Assembly (NCBI GenBank): GCA_017303475.1
Contig: JAFLBO010000012.1
Location: 117,869-181,868 of the forward strand
DNA from: Chitinophagales bacterium
Lineage (GTDB): Bacteria > Bacteroidota > Bacteroidia > Chitinophagales > Saprospiraceae
DNA: 64,000 nt
Direction of reading: 5' to 3'
A model generated the notes under the pieces. It saw nothing but the letters and a program-made list of their open reading frames with translations, did not search any database and was not told where the DNA came from. Shown here one piece after another: positions 16,060-24,305 of the stretch; the stretch's first letter is position 1; each line of letters opens with the position of its first letter. The position numbers were made by a program, and so were the translations under genes.

Positions 16060-18585
16060 ATGCTACGTCTAAACATTCTCTTGCTCTTGATGAGCTTTGC
16101 CTGGACTATGCAAGCTCAGGTAACCATCAACGAATACTCCTGCGCCAATCTGCAGCAATTTTATGATTACTATCAAAGTACCGAAGACTGGATAGAGCTC
16201 TACAACAGCACCAACAGTCCTGTGGATCTGTCTGGTTATCATTTGAGCGACAATAACAACAAACCCACCAAGTGGACTTTCCCGGCCAATACAACCATTC
16301 CGGCGCAGGGTTTCCTGTATGTGTGGTGTTCCGGCAGGGACCTGAAAGATCCACAAGGTTCTTTGCATACCAACTTTAAGCTTACGCAAACCAAATCCAA
16401 TCCGGAGCAATTGGTGTTGGCGGCTCCCGGAGGCAATATTTTGCAAGAAATTGATGTAATAAAAACACAGGTACACCAATCTGTGGCCCGATTCCCGGAT
16501 GGAAGCAGTGAGTGGCGTATTTGCACAGAACCAACGCTTGGCGCCACAAACAACAATAGTCCAACGGCCATTGCCTTTGCTGCCCGTCCGACCATGAACC
16601 AAACCGCCGGTTTTTACCAGGGTTCGGTTACTGTGGCCATCAGCAGCAGCGAACCGAACGCCCTAATAAGGTATACGTTAGACGGCTCTGAGCCAACCAT
16701 CAATGCCCAGGAATATACCGGGCCAATTGAACTAACACAATCTACCGTAGTCAAGGCAGCAACTTTCAGCAATAACCCGCTGATTTTGCCCAGTTTTGTG
16801 CAGTTCAACACTTATTTTATAGACGATGAACACGACCTGGCCGTTATTTCTGTAGCCTCCGATCAGGTTATTGAACTGGCCAATGGCAACCAAAGCCTTC
16901 GTCCGTGGGGAAGTATTGAGTATTTCGACAAGAACCGGGATAGAAAAGCCCGTACTTATGGCGAACTGAACAGCCACGGACAAGACTCCTGGGCCAACGA
17001 CCAGCGCAGCCTTGACTGGGTGAGCCGGGATGAAATGGGTTACAATGCCGTAATCAACGAAAAACTCTTCCCACTTACAGAACGCGATGAGTTCCAGCGC
17101 ATTATCCTGCGCGCTTCAGGCGACGACAACTACCCTGCTGCCCACCATGTGGCCAATGAGGGTAGCGCGCACGTGCGCGATGCCTATATCCATAACCTGG
17201 CCAAACGCGGCGGGATGAATCTGGATGTGCGCACCGCCGAAAAATGCATCGTTTACCTGAATGGTGAATACTGGGGCGTATATGATATGCGGGAAATCCC
17301 GGACGACCATGATTATACAGAACACTACTATGGTCAGGGTAAATACGACTTGCAATACGTGCTTACCTGGGGCTGGACCTGGGCTGAGTATGGCGGCCAG
17401 CAAGCCATCAACGACTGGCATGCCATGCGTAGTTATATTCTGAACAACAACATGAATAACCCCGACAAATTCAAATATGTAGAAGACCGGTATGATTACA
17501 AAAGTCTGATTGACTATGTAATTGTGAACTCCTTTACAGTTTGTACCGACTGGCTCAACTACAATACCGGCATCTGGCGTGGCTTGAATCCGGAGGGTGG
17601 TCACCAGAAATGGGGCTATATTTTGTGGGATAATGATGCCACATTCGACCACTATATCAACTACACCGGGCTGCCATCTACCCAGCCAGACGCGCCGCCA
17701 TGCGATGCGGAAGGACTGACAGGCGGTTCAGACCCTGAGCAGCATATTCGGGTATTGAATAAACTGCGCACCAATCAAGCCGTAGAACGGTACTATGTTA
17801 CACGTATGGCTGATATGATGTACACCGTTTTTGGTTGTGAGAATATGTTGAACTACCTGGACACCATTGAGGGGTTGATTGATCCGGAAATGACGCGCCA
17901 TGCCATTCGTTGGGACGGCACTTATGCGGAATGGAAAAACAATATCAATGAATTGCGGGATTTCATCACGACGCGCTGCGAGTTATTGCCAACCCTGATG
18001 GACGATTGTTATACGGTAACAGGTCCGTATCAAACGGTAGTGGCCGTAGATCCGCCTCTTTCCGGCACAGTGAACATCAACACCCTGACTTTTACAGCGG
18101 ACCAATTCCCGCATACTCAGCCATATTTTGGCGGAACAGATGCTGGCCTGAACCTTTGGGCAATTGCTGATGGTGCTGCCGGATATAAATTTGACCACTG
18201 GTCGGCTGGTAGTCATACCTTTACCGATCCGGATTCCAGTTTTGCTTATTTGAATCTGACATCGGCGGATACCATAGTAGCGCATTTCAATAAAGTTAGC
18301 ACGGCAGTTGGGGAGCCTGGGGCCACACAAAAACCAAGCTTTTGGGCCACGCCTACCCTTTTCCAGAACGACCTGACGGTAAACTTTGAACTGCCTGAAA
18401 AGTCTAAACTCAGCTTCCGATTGTTCAATTTACTAGGCAACCAGGTGGCAGAAAATCTCGTAGGGGAAACAACAGGTAAAGGAGTAACCCGATTTAATCT
18501 GGCCAACCTCACGCCTGGGGTGTATTTCCTGAAGTGTACTACGGGAGAATTTGAGCAAACCATCAAGCTGGTCAAAAGCAACTAA
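16060..18585 (+). CDS. Secreted CotH kinase with N-terminal lamin-tail and chitobiase-like domains
   Basis: The protein has 841 residues with signal peptide MLRLNILLLLMSFAWTMQAQ. Domain order differs from the preceding paralogue: lamin-tail domain at about 22-165 (VTINEYSCAN, DWIELYNSTNSPVDLSGYHLSD), a chitobiase/FN3_7-type domain at about 185-255 (IRYTLDGSEPT), then CotH kinase at about 260-640. The kinase shows YLNGEYWGVYDMREIPDDHD near 400-420, VIVNSFTVCTDWLNYNTGIW near 487-506 and LWDNDATFDHY near 522-532. A beta-sandwich follows and a type A sorting domain ends the protein (about 760-841, final IKLVKSN). The WDND-containing signature is closer to canonical CotH than that of its neighbour, so it is the likelier active kinase. 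It is 82 nt from the preceding gene and 25 nt from the HlyD-like gene. Confidence 0.85.
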   Translation: MLRLNILLLLMSFAWTMQAQVTINEYSCANLQQFYDYYQSTEDWIELYNSTNSPVDLSGYHLSDNNNKPTKWTFPANTTIPAQGFLYVWCSGRDLKDPQGSLHTNFKLTQTKSNPEQLVLAAPGGNILQEIDVIKTQVHQSVARFPDGSSEWRICTEPTLGATNNNSPTAIAFAARPTMNQTAGFYQGSVTVAISSSEPNALIRYTLDGSEPTINAQEYTGPIELTQSTVVKAATFSNNPLILPSFVQFNTYFIDDEHDLAVISVASDQVIELANGNQSLRPWGSIEYFDKNRDRKARTYGELNSHGQDSWANDQRSLDWVSRDEMGYNAVINEKLFPLTERDEFQRIILRASGDDNYPAAHHVANEGSAHVRDAYIHNLAKRGGMNLDVRTAEKCIVYLNGEYWGVYDMREIPDDHDYTEHYYGQGKYDLQYVLTWGWTWAEYGGQQAINDWHAMRSYILNNNMNNPDKFKYVEDRYDYKSLIDYVIVNSFTVCTDWLNYNTGIWRGLNPEGGHQKWGYILWDNDATFDHYINYTGLPSTQPDAPPCDAEGLTGGSDPEQHIRVLNKLRTNQAVERYYVTRMADMMYTVFGCENMLNYLDTIEGLIDPEMTRHAIRWDGTYAEWKNNINELRDFITTRCELLPTLMDDCYTVTGPYQTVVAVDPPLSGTVNINTLTFTADQFPHTQPYFGGTDAGLNLWAIADGAAGYKFDHWSAGSHTFTDPDSSFAYLNLTSADTIVAHFNKVSTAVGEPGATQKPSFWATPTLFQNDLTVNFELPEKSKLSFRLFNLLGNQVAENLVGETTGKGVTRFNLANLTPGVYFLKCTTGEFEQTIKLVKSN

Positions 18586-18610
18586 ATTTACCTAACCTTT
18601 ATATTACATC

Positions 18611-19675
18611 TTGCAACACGAATTGAAACGTTTTTTGGGAGGAATGGTCATTTTGGCTGTGTTGGCTGCCGCTCTGTATGTACCGATGACACTACCCTAT
18701 GCCAGTGAGAGCATTGGAAGGGTGTTGCCGGTACAAGAGTGGCGGTTGGTGCAAGATCAAACCGGACGCCTGACTTCTATCATTCGGGATCACAAAACCG
18801 GCACTGCGCAGCAGATTGATGCCTTTCAATTCGAGCAAGGTGATTTTTCCGGCATTAAAATCGATATCCCTACCGGATCCTTTGTATCGGCAGGCGACAC
18901 CGTTGTGCGCATGTATTCCATCCGTCAACGGGAGGAAATCCAACAAATTGAAGCGCAGTTAACCTTGTATGGCGCACAGCTCCAGTCGGACATAACCGGC
19001 GACAAACCACCTATTGTGGAGGAGGCCGAAAACAAACTGCATTTTGCTGAACAGGATCTGAAGTTGAAAGAGGATTTTTACCACCTGAAGAAAAAACTCA
19101 AGGGAGAAGGTTTGATAGCTGCTACTGAATTCCAGATTGCAGAAAACGAATGGAATCTAGCCAAAATTCAGGTAGAAATTGCCAGAAAATACCTGGAAAA
19201 TGTAACTACCGGTTTGAAAACAGAAACCGTTGGCGTTACGCAGGCACAACTGCAAGGCCTGAAAAACCGGCTCCAGATACTCAAACAAAAAGGTTTGTCT
19301 TTCGTGATCCGTGCACCCTTTTCCGGCTGGGTTACCTCTTCTGCACTTCCGGAAGAATTGCTCACCCTGCAACGTGCAGATGAGTACGTGGTGAAAATTC
19401 CCGTTCGGGTAGAACAACTCCGACACTTGCACAAGGATATTGGCATTTCGGTAAGAGACGTACAAAGCGGACATATTTTCCAGGGGAAATACGGCTCCCT
19501 CGGCACCAAGGTGGAAGTACTGGACAACCGTCAGGTGTCTATACTTACTGCTTTCGTACAACCCGACAGCACCGGCGCCCGTCTAAGCACCGGTGTATCC
19601 ACCCTCTGCCGACTCGACTTTGGAAAAGTCAACCAAAGAGAATACCTGCGCCGAATACTCAATTTCCAACCCTAA
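18611..19675 (+). CDS. HlyD/RND-type membrane-fusion adaptor protein
   Basis: The protein has 354 residues if translation starts at TTG 18611, 25 nt after the CotH stop; an ATG at 18644 would cut into the membrane anchor, so TTG is preferred. Residues about 10-30 form one transmembrane anchor (GGMVILAVLAAALYVPM). A lipoyl-like half follows at about 75-105 (IPTGSFVSAGDTVVRMYS), then a long coiled coil at about 110-225 rich in Glu/Lys/Gln, and the second half with IRAPFSGWVTS near 238-248. This is the order of periplasmic adaptors. No ABC or RND pump gene accompanies it; its neighbours are CotH kinases and the VTC/DUF4956 pair. It probably acts in the periplasm. Specific role unknown. Confidence 0.7.
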   Translation: MQHELKRFLGGMVILAVLAAALYVPMTLPYASESIGRVLPVQEWRLVQDQTGRLTSIIRDHKTGTAQQIDAFQFEQGDFSGIKIDIPTGSFVSAGDTVVRMYSIRQREEIQQIEAQLTLYGAQLQSDITGDKPPIVEEAENKLHFAEQDLKLKEDFYHLKKKLKGEGLIAATEFQIAENEWNLAKIQVEIARKYLENVTTGLKTETVGVTQAQLQGLKNRLQILKQKGLSFVIRAPFSGWVTSSALPEELLTLQRADEYVVKIPVRVEQLRHLHKDIGISVRDVQSGHIFQGKYGSLGTKVEVLDNRQVSILTAFVQPDSTGARLSTGVSTLCRLDFGKVNQREYLRRILNFQP

Positions 19676-19728
19676 CTCACCCACTCACTCACCCACCCAC
19701 TCACTCACTCACTCACCCACTCACTCAC
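19676..19728 (+). repeat. CACT/CACC tetranucleotide tract between two operon genes
   Basis: An uninterrupted run of CACT and CACC tetramers, about 13 units, fills the whole gap between the HlyD stop (19673-19675) and the TTG start at 19729. Such tracts are prone to slipped-strand length change and here would alter the translation leader of the VTC gene. Confidence 0.85.
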
Positions 19729-20550
19729 TTGCGTTACGAATTCAAATATCTCGTTCCTTCGGAACAATATCAGGCTCTCCACAGCGCCATGGTTCCGTTT
19801 TTGCTGCGCGATGGCTTTGCCGCAGAGCAGGGAACAGGTATGTACACTGTAAGGAGCATCTACTTTGACACACCGGGGTTTGAGATGTACCATACCAAAA
19901 TTGATGGTATCGCCCACCGGATGAAGGTACGTTTGAGGGGGTATAATGTAGGGAACGATGACAGTATGGTGTTCATGGAAATCAAACGCAAGTACGAGGG
20001 GCCGATATTGAAAAACCGTTCAAGCACTTCTTTCGGTGTGATGAAAGATTTGTTCAAGCCCGGAGTTTGTTTTGACGATTATATCCATTTGATTAAAAAC
20101 CCGGACAATGCCCGGCGTTTTTTTTACCAGATACACAGTAAAAACCTGCGCCCGGTGGTAAACGTCATTTACGAACGGGAACCGTTTTTAGGCAAAACCA
20201 GAGACCTGGAAAACGATTTCCGGGTTACATTCGATCTGCACCTGCGCAGTACCAGTTATCCTGAAGTTGAAGACTTGTATGATGAAAAAGGAGCCACGTT
20301 TGCCTATCCGGGCTATTTTATCCTGGAGGTTAAGTTCAATCATTATTGTCCTACCTGGGTAAAACCCATCATGGAAGATTTTAAGCTGCGCAAAGAGCCT
20401 GCCTCCAAATACGTGGGGACCATCAATACCAATCAGTTTATCAACCCCAATAAACGCGGCGAAGCTTTTGCCAAAGGCCAGTTAAAACCACTTCACAAAG
20501 AAGCTATTTTCACCCCGGAGAATGTACCCACATTCCCCGAAACGTGCTGA
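19729..20550 (+). CDS. VTC-domain polyphosphate polymerase
   Basis: The protein has 273 residues and begins with TTG directly at the family N-terminal motif (RYEFKYLV), so no later start is possible. All basic and acidic positions of the VTC tunnel domain (yeast Vtc4 type, ATP to polyphosphate) can be seen: R2, E4, K6; R42, Y45, D47 (RSIYFD); K66, R68, R70 (KVRLR); E84, K86, K88 (EIKRK); Y148, R150; R165, T167, D169 (RVTFD); E200, K202 (LEVK). It has no membrane segment, so it should be cytoplasmic and membrane associated through its partner. The stop overlaps the DUF4956 start by 7 nt. Bacterial VTC proteins are recurrently adjacent to DUF4956 and CotH genes, as here. Polymer product is inferred. 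Confidence 0.85.
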   Translation: MRYEFKYLVPSEQYQALHSAMVPFLLRDGFAAEQGTGMYTVRSIYFDTPGFEMYHTKIDGIAHRMKVRLRGYNVGNDDSMVFMEIKRKYEGPILKNRSSTSFGVMKDLFKPGVCFDDYIHLIKNPDNARRFFYQIHSKNLRPVVNVIYEREPFLGKTRDLENDFRVTFDLHLRSTSYPEVEDLYDEKGATFAYPGYFILEVKFNHYCPTWVKPIMEDFKLRKEPASKYVGTINTNQFINPNKRGEAFAKGQLKPLHKEAIFTPENVPTFPETC

Positions 20551-21263
20551 TCACCGTGCAACCAGATTTTGAAAATTCAGCATTTCTAGACTACCAGAAC
20601 CTGGCCGTGTTCCCCACTGCCACCTCTGATGTTTTGGCCAACCTATTGGTAGCCTTTATTTGCGGCTTGCTGATGAGCATTATTTACCGCCTCACCTACA
20701 GGGGGCCCTCTTATTCCGTCACTTTCGTGAACTCGCTGGTTTTGCTGAGTATTATTGCAGCCATCGTTATCATGGTAATCGGCAACAATATTGCCCGGGC
20801 CTTTGGTCTGGTAGGCGCCATGAGTATTATTCGCTTCCGGACAGCCGTGCGCGACACCATGGATCTGGTGTTCATTTTTCTTTCACTGGCATTGGGCATG
20901 GCCTGTGGCGTAGGCCTCAATGCCGTAGCGCTCACCGGCTCATTGCTGGCAGGGTTGGTGGTTATTGCCCTTACATTTACCAACTTTGGCGCCCCGAGGA
21001 AGCGGCACTATCTGCTGCAAATTGTTTACCACAGCACAGACAACCTCGACCTCAGCAAGCCCATCATGCGGTATTGCAGCAGTTTAAAACTGGTCAGTTT
21101 GAAAAATATAGGATTGGAAGAGCTAACGGAAAGCAATTACCACGTGACGCTCAAAAGCACCAAGAATACAGAAGAAATGGTGCGCTCCCTGCGCCAAACC
21201 CCCGGCGTTCAGCAAGTTAATGTCTTCTTCGATGAAGATGATTTCAATCCGCCGACTATGTGA
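20544..21263 (+). CDS. DUF4956 inner-membrane protein
   Basis: The protein has 239 residues starting at GTG 20544, overlapping the VTC stop (translational coupling likely). Hydrophobic segments occur at about 28-48, 57-80, 85-103 (with the conserved GAMSIIRFRTAVRD turn between) and 105-145, followed by a cytoplasmic alpha/beta domain of about 85 residues. DUF4956 proteins are regular partners of VTC-domain polyphosphate polymerases and are thought to be their membrane component, possibly for polymer translocation; this has not been shown here. The stop TGA is followed with no gap by the GGACGGT repeat element. Confidence 0.85.
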   Translation: MLITVQPDFENSAFLDYQNLAVFPTATSDVLANLLVAFICGLLMSIIYRLTYRGPSYSVTFVNSLVLLSIIAAIVIMVIGNNIARAFGLVGAMSIIRFRTAVRDTMDLVFIFLSLALGMACGVGLNAVALTGSLLAGLVVIALTFTNFGAPRKRHYLLQIVYHSTDNLDLSKPIMRYCSSLKLVSLKNIGLEELTESNYHVTLKSTKNTEEMVRSLRQTPGVQQVNVFFDEDDFNPPTM

Positions 21264-21521
21264 AGACGGTGGACGGTAGACGGTAGACGGTTGACGGTGC
21301 GTGGGTAGCTAAAACAATGTGAGTTGTCATCCCCGGTAGGGGACCTACACAAGCCTGGCTGCGAGATTATCCCCTGGCAAAGAGGATTCCCCGCAGCCAG
21401 GCTTGTGTAGGTCCCCTACCGGGGATGACAACTCACATTATTTTAGTTACCCACGCACCATAAGTCGTCTACCGTCCACCGTAAGCCGTCTACCGTCCAC
21501 CGTCCACCGTCAACCGGATCA
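21264..21521. repeat. GGACGGT-flanked long hairpin element, copy 1
   Basis: The stem has 68-nt arms (21296-21363 and 21392-21459) with two mismatches and a 28-nt loop. Outside the arms, degenerate heptamers GGACGGT/AGACGGT run left (21264-21295), with their complements on the right (21466-21515). Each arm contains a small hairpin, CCCCGGTAGGGG, flanked by GTCAT and ACCTACACAAGCC. The element spans the convergent junction of DUF4956 and hutU, touches the first stop codon and encodes the last residues of the second. Confidence 0.92.
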
Positions 21522-23544
21522 TTTGTTCATCTGCCAGGTTGGGCAGGGTAATTTTCAAATCAGGATATTGCTCCATGGTACGTTGAATGGTGCTTAGCGC
21601 GTGCGGGTTACGTGCCCAGGCGCGCCTGCTGATGCCATTATTGACATCCCAGAACAACATGGAGTGTAGTCGACGATCTGCCTCAGCGCTGCCATCCAGC
21701 ACCATACCAAAGCCTCCGTTCATTACTTCACCCCAGCCTACGCCGCCACCGTTGTGCAAGCTAACCCAGGTGGCGCCACGGAAAGAATCGCCTATTACAT
21801 TGTGTACAGCCATATCGGCTGTAAATCTGGAGCCATCGTAAATATTGGCGGTTTCCCGGAATGGGGAATCCGTGCCGCTCACATCATGGTGGTCGCGCCC
21901 CAGCACCACCGGTCCTTTCAATTCACCGGCGGCAATGGCATCGTTAAATGCCTTGGAAATACGCATACGACCTTCTGAATCGGCATATAAAATGCGGGAA
22001 TGTGAGCCTACCACCGGCAGATTTTTTTCTGCATCTCGAATCCAGTTGAGGTTGTCGCGAATTTGTCCCTGGATTTCTGCCGGCGCTTCAGCCAACATTT
22101 GTTCCAATACCCGGGCTGCAATTTGATCGGTTTTAGCCAAATCACTCAAATCACCGGAGCAACATACCCAACGGAAGGGTCCAAAGCCATAGTCGAAACA
22201 AAGCGGCCCCATAATATCCTCTACATAAGAAGGATAACGGAACGCCGAATGATCGCCAGCGCCCGCAGGCTTGCTGCGGAAAACCTCTGCGCCCACATCA
22301 CCGGCTTCTTTCAGGAAGGCATTGCCATAATCCCAAAAATACATACCACGGGCACTCATGGCATTGATGGCTTCCACATGCCGACGAAGGGTTTTGGCCA
22401 CCTCTTCCATAAATTTGGGTTTATCCTGAATCAGCAGCTGCTTGGCTTGTTCAAAGGTATATCCAACCGGGCAATAGCCCATATCGTGGATATTGTGGCA
22501 ACTGGTTTGGTCGGAACCCAACTCAATTTGCACGTTATCGCGCACAAAGCGCTCCCAGAGATCAACAATGTTGCCATGATACACCAGCGCCACGGCAGTT
22601 TTGTCTATGCGACATGCTTCCATCCGTGCCAGAAGCGCATCCAGATCGCTGTAAACGTTTTCTTTTTTGATGTACCCGTCGGTGAGTCGCTGCTGCACCA
22701 TTTCGCCATCTACTTCAGCAATAATGCCCACGCAGCCAGTTACCACTGCTGCAATGGCCTGCGCTCCGCTCATACCACCCAGCCCGGAAGTCACGAATAT
22801 CCGCCCGGCCAGGGAATCGCCCAATCCCATACGCCTGCCGGCATTCAGCAGCGTAATGGTAGTGCCGTGTACTATGCCCTGCGGACCGATGTACATAAAA
22901 GAACCGGCCGTCATTTGTCCGTATTGCGTTACGCCCAGGGCATTGAATTTATTCCAGTCTTCTTTTTTGGAATAATTCGGGATAATCATGCCGTTGGTTA
23001 CCACCACCCGCGGCGCGTCAGGATGACTGGGGAACAAACCCATTGGGTGGCCGGAATAGAGCACCAGGGTTTGATTTTCAGTCATTTCCGACAAATACTG
23101 CATGGTGAGCAGGTATTGCGCCCAGTTTTGGAACACTGCGCCGTTTCCGCCGTAGGTAATGAGTTCGTGCGGGTGTTTGGCCACTTTTGGATCCAGGTTA
23201 TTCTGGATCATCAGCATGATAGCGGCGGCTTGCCGGCATTTAGCCGGGTAATCAGCTATTGGCCGGGCATGCATGGCGTATTCCGGCCGAAACCGGTACA
23301 TGTAGATGCGCCCGTAGCGCTTGAGTTCTTCTGCAAATTCAGCAGCCAGCTCCCGGTGCCATGCTACAGGGAAATAGCGCAACGCATTCTGGATGGCCAG
23401 CACTTTGTCGTTAGTGCTCAGAACCCCATCAATAACGCGGCGCGGCGCATGACTCACGAGTGGATCCAGCGCACGTGCGGGCGGCAATGTGGCAGGTATA
23501 CCCGTCCGTATGGCGGATTGAAATGCGGAAGTCTCGGTTGGCAT
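21490..23544 (-). CDS. hutU: Urocanate hydratase (urocanase)
   Basis: The protein has 684 residues, longer than the 550-560 of Pseudomonas HutU but like the longer eukaryotic-type urocanases. It converts urocanate to imidazolone propionate in histidine degradation and uses tightly bound NAD+. Diagnostic stretches are TYGGNGAVFQNWAQ, YSGHPMGLFPS, GRIFVTSGLGGMSGAQ (Gly-rich NAD site, about residues 247-262), GSDQTSCHNIHDMGYCPVGYTFEQA, FGPFRWVCCSGD near 460 (family active-site Cys region) and HNGGGVGWGEVMNGGFGMVLDG. It starts 16 nt after the lipoprotein gene, so cotranscription is likely. No other hut gene is in the window. The last six or seven residues (TVDGGR) and the TAG stop are made by the repeat element. 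Confidence 0.95.
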   Translation of the reverse strand: MPTETSAFQSAIRTGIPATLPPARALDPLVSHAPRRVIDGVLSTNDKVLAIQNALRYFPVAWHRELAAEFAEELKRYGRIYMYRFRPEYAMHARPIADYPAKCRQAAAIMLMIQNNLDPKVAKHPHELITYGGNGAVFQNWAQYLLTMQYLSEMTENQTLVLYSGHPMGLFPSHPDAPRVVVTNGMIIPNYSKKEDWNKFNALGVTQYGQMTAGSFMYIGPQGIVHGTTITLLNAGRRMGLGDSLAGRIFVTSGLGGMSGAQAIAAVVTGCVGIIAEVDGEMVQQRLTDGYIKKENVYSDLDALLARMEACRIDKTAVALVYHGNIVDLWERFVRDNVQIELGSDQTSCHNIHDMGYCPVGYTFEQAKQLLIQDKPKFMEEVAKTLRRHVEAINAMSARGMYFWDYGNAFLKEAGDVGAEVFRSKPAGAGDHSAFRYPSYVEDIMGPLCFDYGFGPFRWVCCSGDLSDLAKTDQIAARVLEQMLAEAPAEIQGQIRDNLNWIRDAEKNLPVVGSHSRILYADSEGRMRISKAFNDAIAAGELKGPVVLGRDHHDVSGTDSPFRETANIYDGSRFTADMAVHNVIGDSFRGATWVSLHNGGGVGWGEVMNGGFGMVLDGSAEADRRLHSMLFWDVNNGISRRAWARNPHALSTIQRTMEQYPDLKITLPNLADEQMIRLTVDGGR

Positions 23545-23560
23545 ATTTGGTTAGGCTGAA

Positions 23561-24187
23561 TCAATAGTGGATAATAAAATTCACCGGTGTGTCGTCGGTG
23601 GTGTAGGCTTTCACACGCGCCTGACGGTCTTTGGGCATCAGAATCATCGTAGGCAATTTACCAATTGGTGCGGCAATCACATCCCTGGGACTGATGAAAT
23701 CCGGATTCATGATGTACACAAAATTGACGCTCTGACGGGTGGTTTCAGCCGTATGGAAAAACGCCACGTCATGCACAATATCATATGTAATGAGTTCGCC
23801 GGAGAAACGACGCCATTTTCCCATAGCGTTCAGATCGTACACCAGCACTTCTGTTTTTTGTGTACTGTCCGGTGTTGCGTTGTTGGTAATGAGGAACCGT
23901 TTGTTAGACGACCAGAATACTTTTGGTTTGGCATCTGCGCTTACGCCAATTCGGAAGGTTTTAAGGTCAGACAAACGAACTACATTCAGACCGGTACCAT
24001 TGGCTTCCTGGCTTTTGAAAGCACGGAAACGTCCGTCTGGAGAGTCGCCCAGATATGCAGCCGAATCCGAAGGCATAGCCGGAGCAGCCGTTTCAGTTGC
24101 GCCGGAAGTGCTACCGGCAGTGGATTGACCGTTAGAGCAGGAATACAGCACGACAAAGCCGAGCAGAAACAGGAAAATATTTTTCAT
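23561..24187 (-). CDS. Lipoprotein with WD40-like strands, upstream of hutU
   Basis: The protein has 208 residues. The signal peptide MKNIFLFLLGFVVLYSC ends in a lipobox (LYSC, Cys17), followed by an unstructured Ser/Thr/Ala-rich linker to about residue 45. The rest contains beta-propeller-like strands (SPDGRFRAFKS, WSSNKRFLITNN, VLVYDLNAMGKWRRFSG) like the WD40-type strands of TolB-related proteins, but it is too short for a full propeller. It is probably anchored in the periplasmic or outer-membrane leaflet. It is the first gene of a likely two-gene unit with hutU (16-nt gap). A link to histidine catabolism is not evident from sequence. Confidence 0.75.
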   Translation of the reverse strand: MKNIFLFLLGFVVLYSCSNGQSTAGSTSGATETAAPAMPSDSAAYLGDSPDGRFRAFKSQEANGTGLNVVRLSDLKTFRIGVSADAKPKVFWSSNKRFLITNNATPDSTQKTEVLVYDLNAMGKWRRFSGELITYDIVHDVAFFHTAETTRQSVNFVYIMNPDFISPRDVIAAPIGKLPTMILMPKDRQARVKAYTTDDTPVNFIIHY

Positions 24188-24206
24188 GCGTTAAATTTTG
24201 AAGGCG

Positions 24207-24214
24207 CAAAAGTA
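24207..24214 (-). promoter_or_regulatory. -7 element of the lipoprotein-hutU unit
   Basis: The minus strand reads TACTTTTG, a perfect TAnnTTTG match, 19 nt before the ATG. The -33 position falls inside the CACAAAGG repeat. Confidence 0.5.
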
Positions 24215-24219
24215 ATAAA

Positions 24220-24305
24220 AAGGCACAAAGGCGAGGCACAAAGACACAAAGACACGAAGGTGGGCGTAGGCCGCCTTCGTGTCTTCGCGCCTTTGTGTCT
24301 TCGTG
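24220..24305. repeat. CACAAAGG-type inverted repeat, copy 1
   Basis: The left arm (about 24221-24260) has units such as GGCACAAAG and GACACGAAGG; the right arm (about 24273-24305) is an imperfect complement. It lies directly after the TAG stop (24306-24308) of the minus-strand membrane protein and overlaps the upstream promoter region of the lipoprotein gene. Confidence 0.8.

Noticed and set aside
21264..21521. CRISPR-like array
   Set aside because: The heptamers are contiguous and degenerate, without unique spacers, and no cas gene is present.
22063..23559. 498-codon plus-strand frame opposite hutU
   Set aside because: HutU is unmistakable on the minus strand; the opposite frame is a codon-bias shadow rich in His and Ile.
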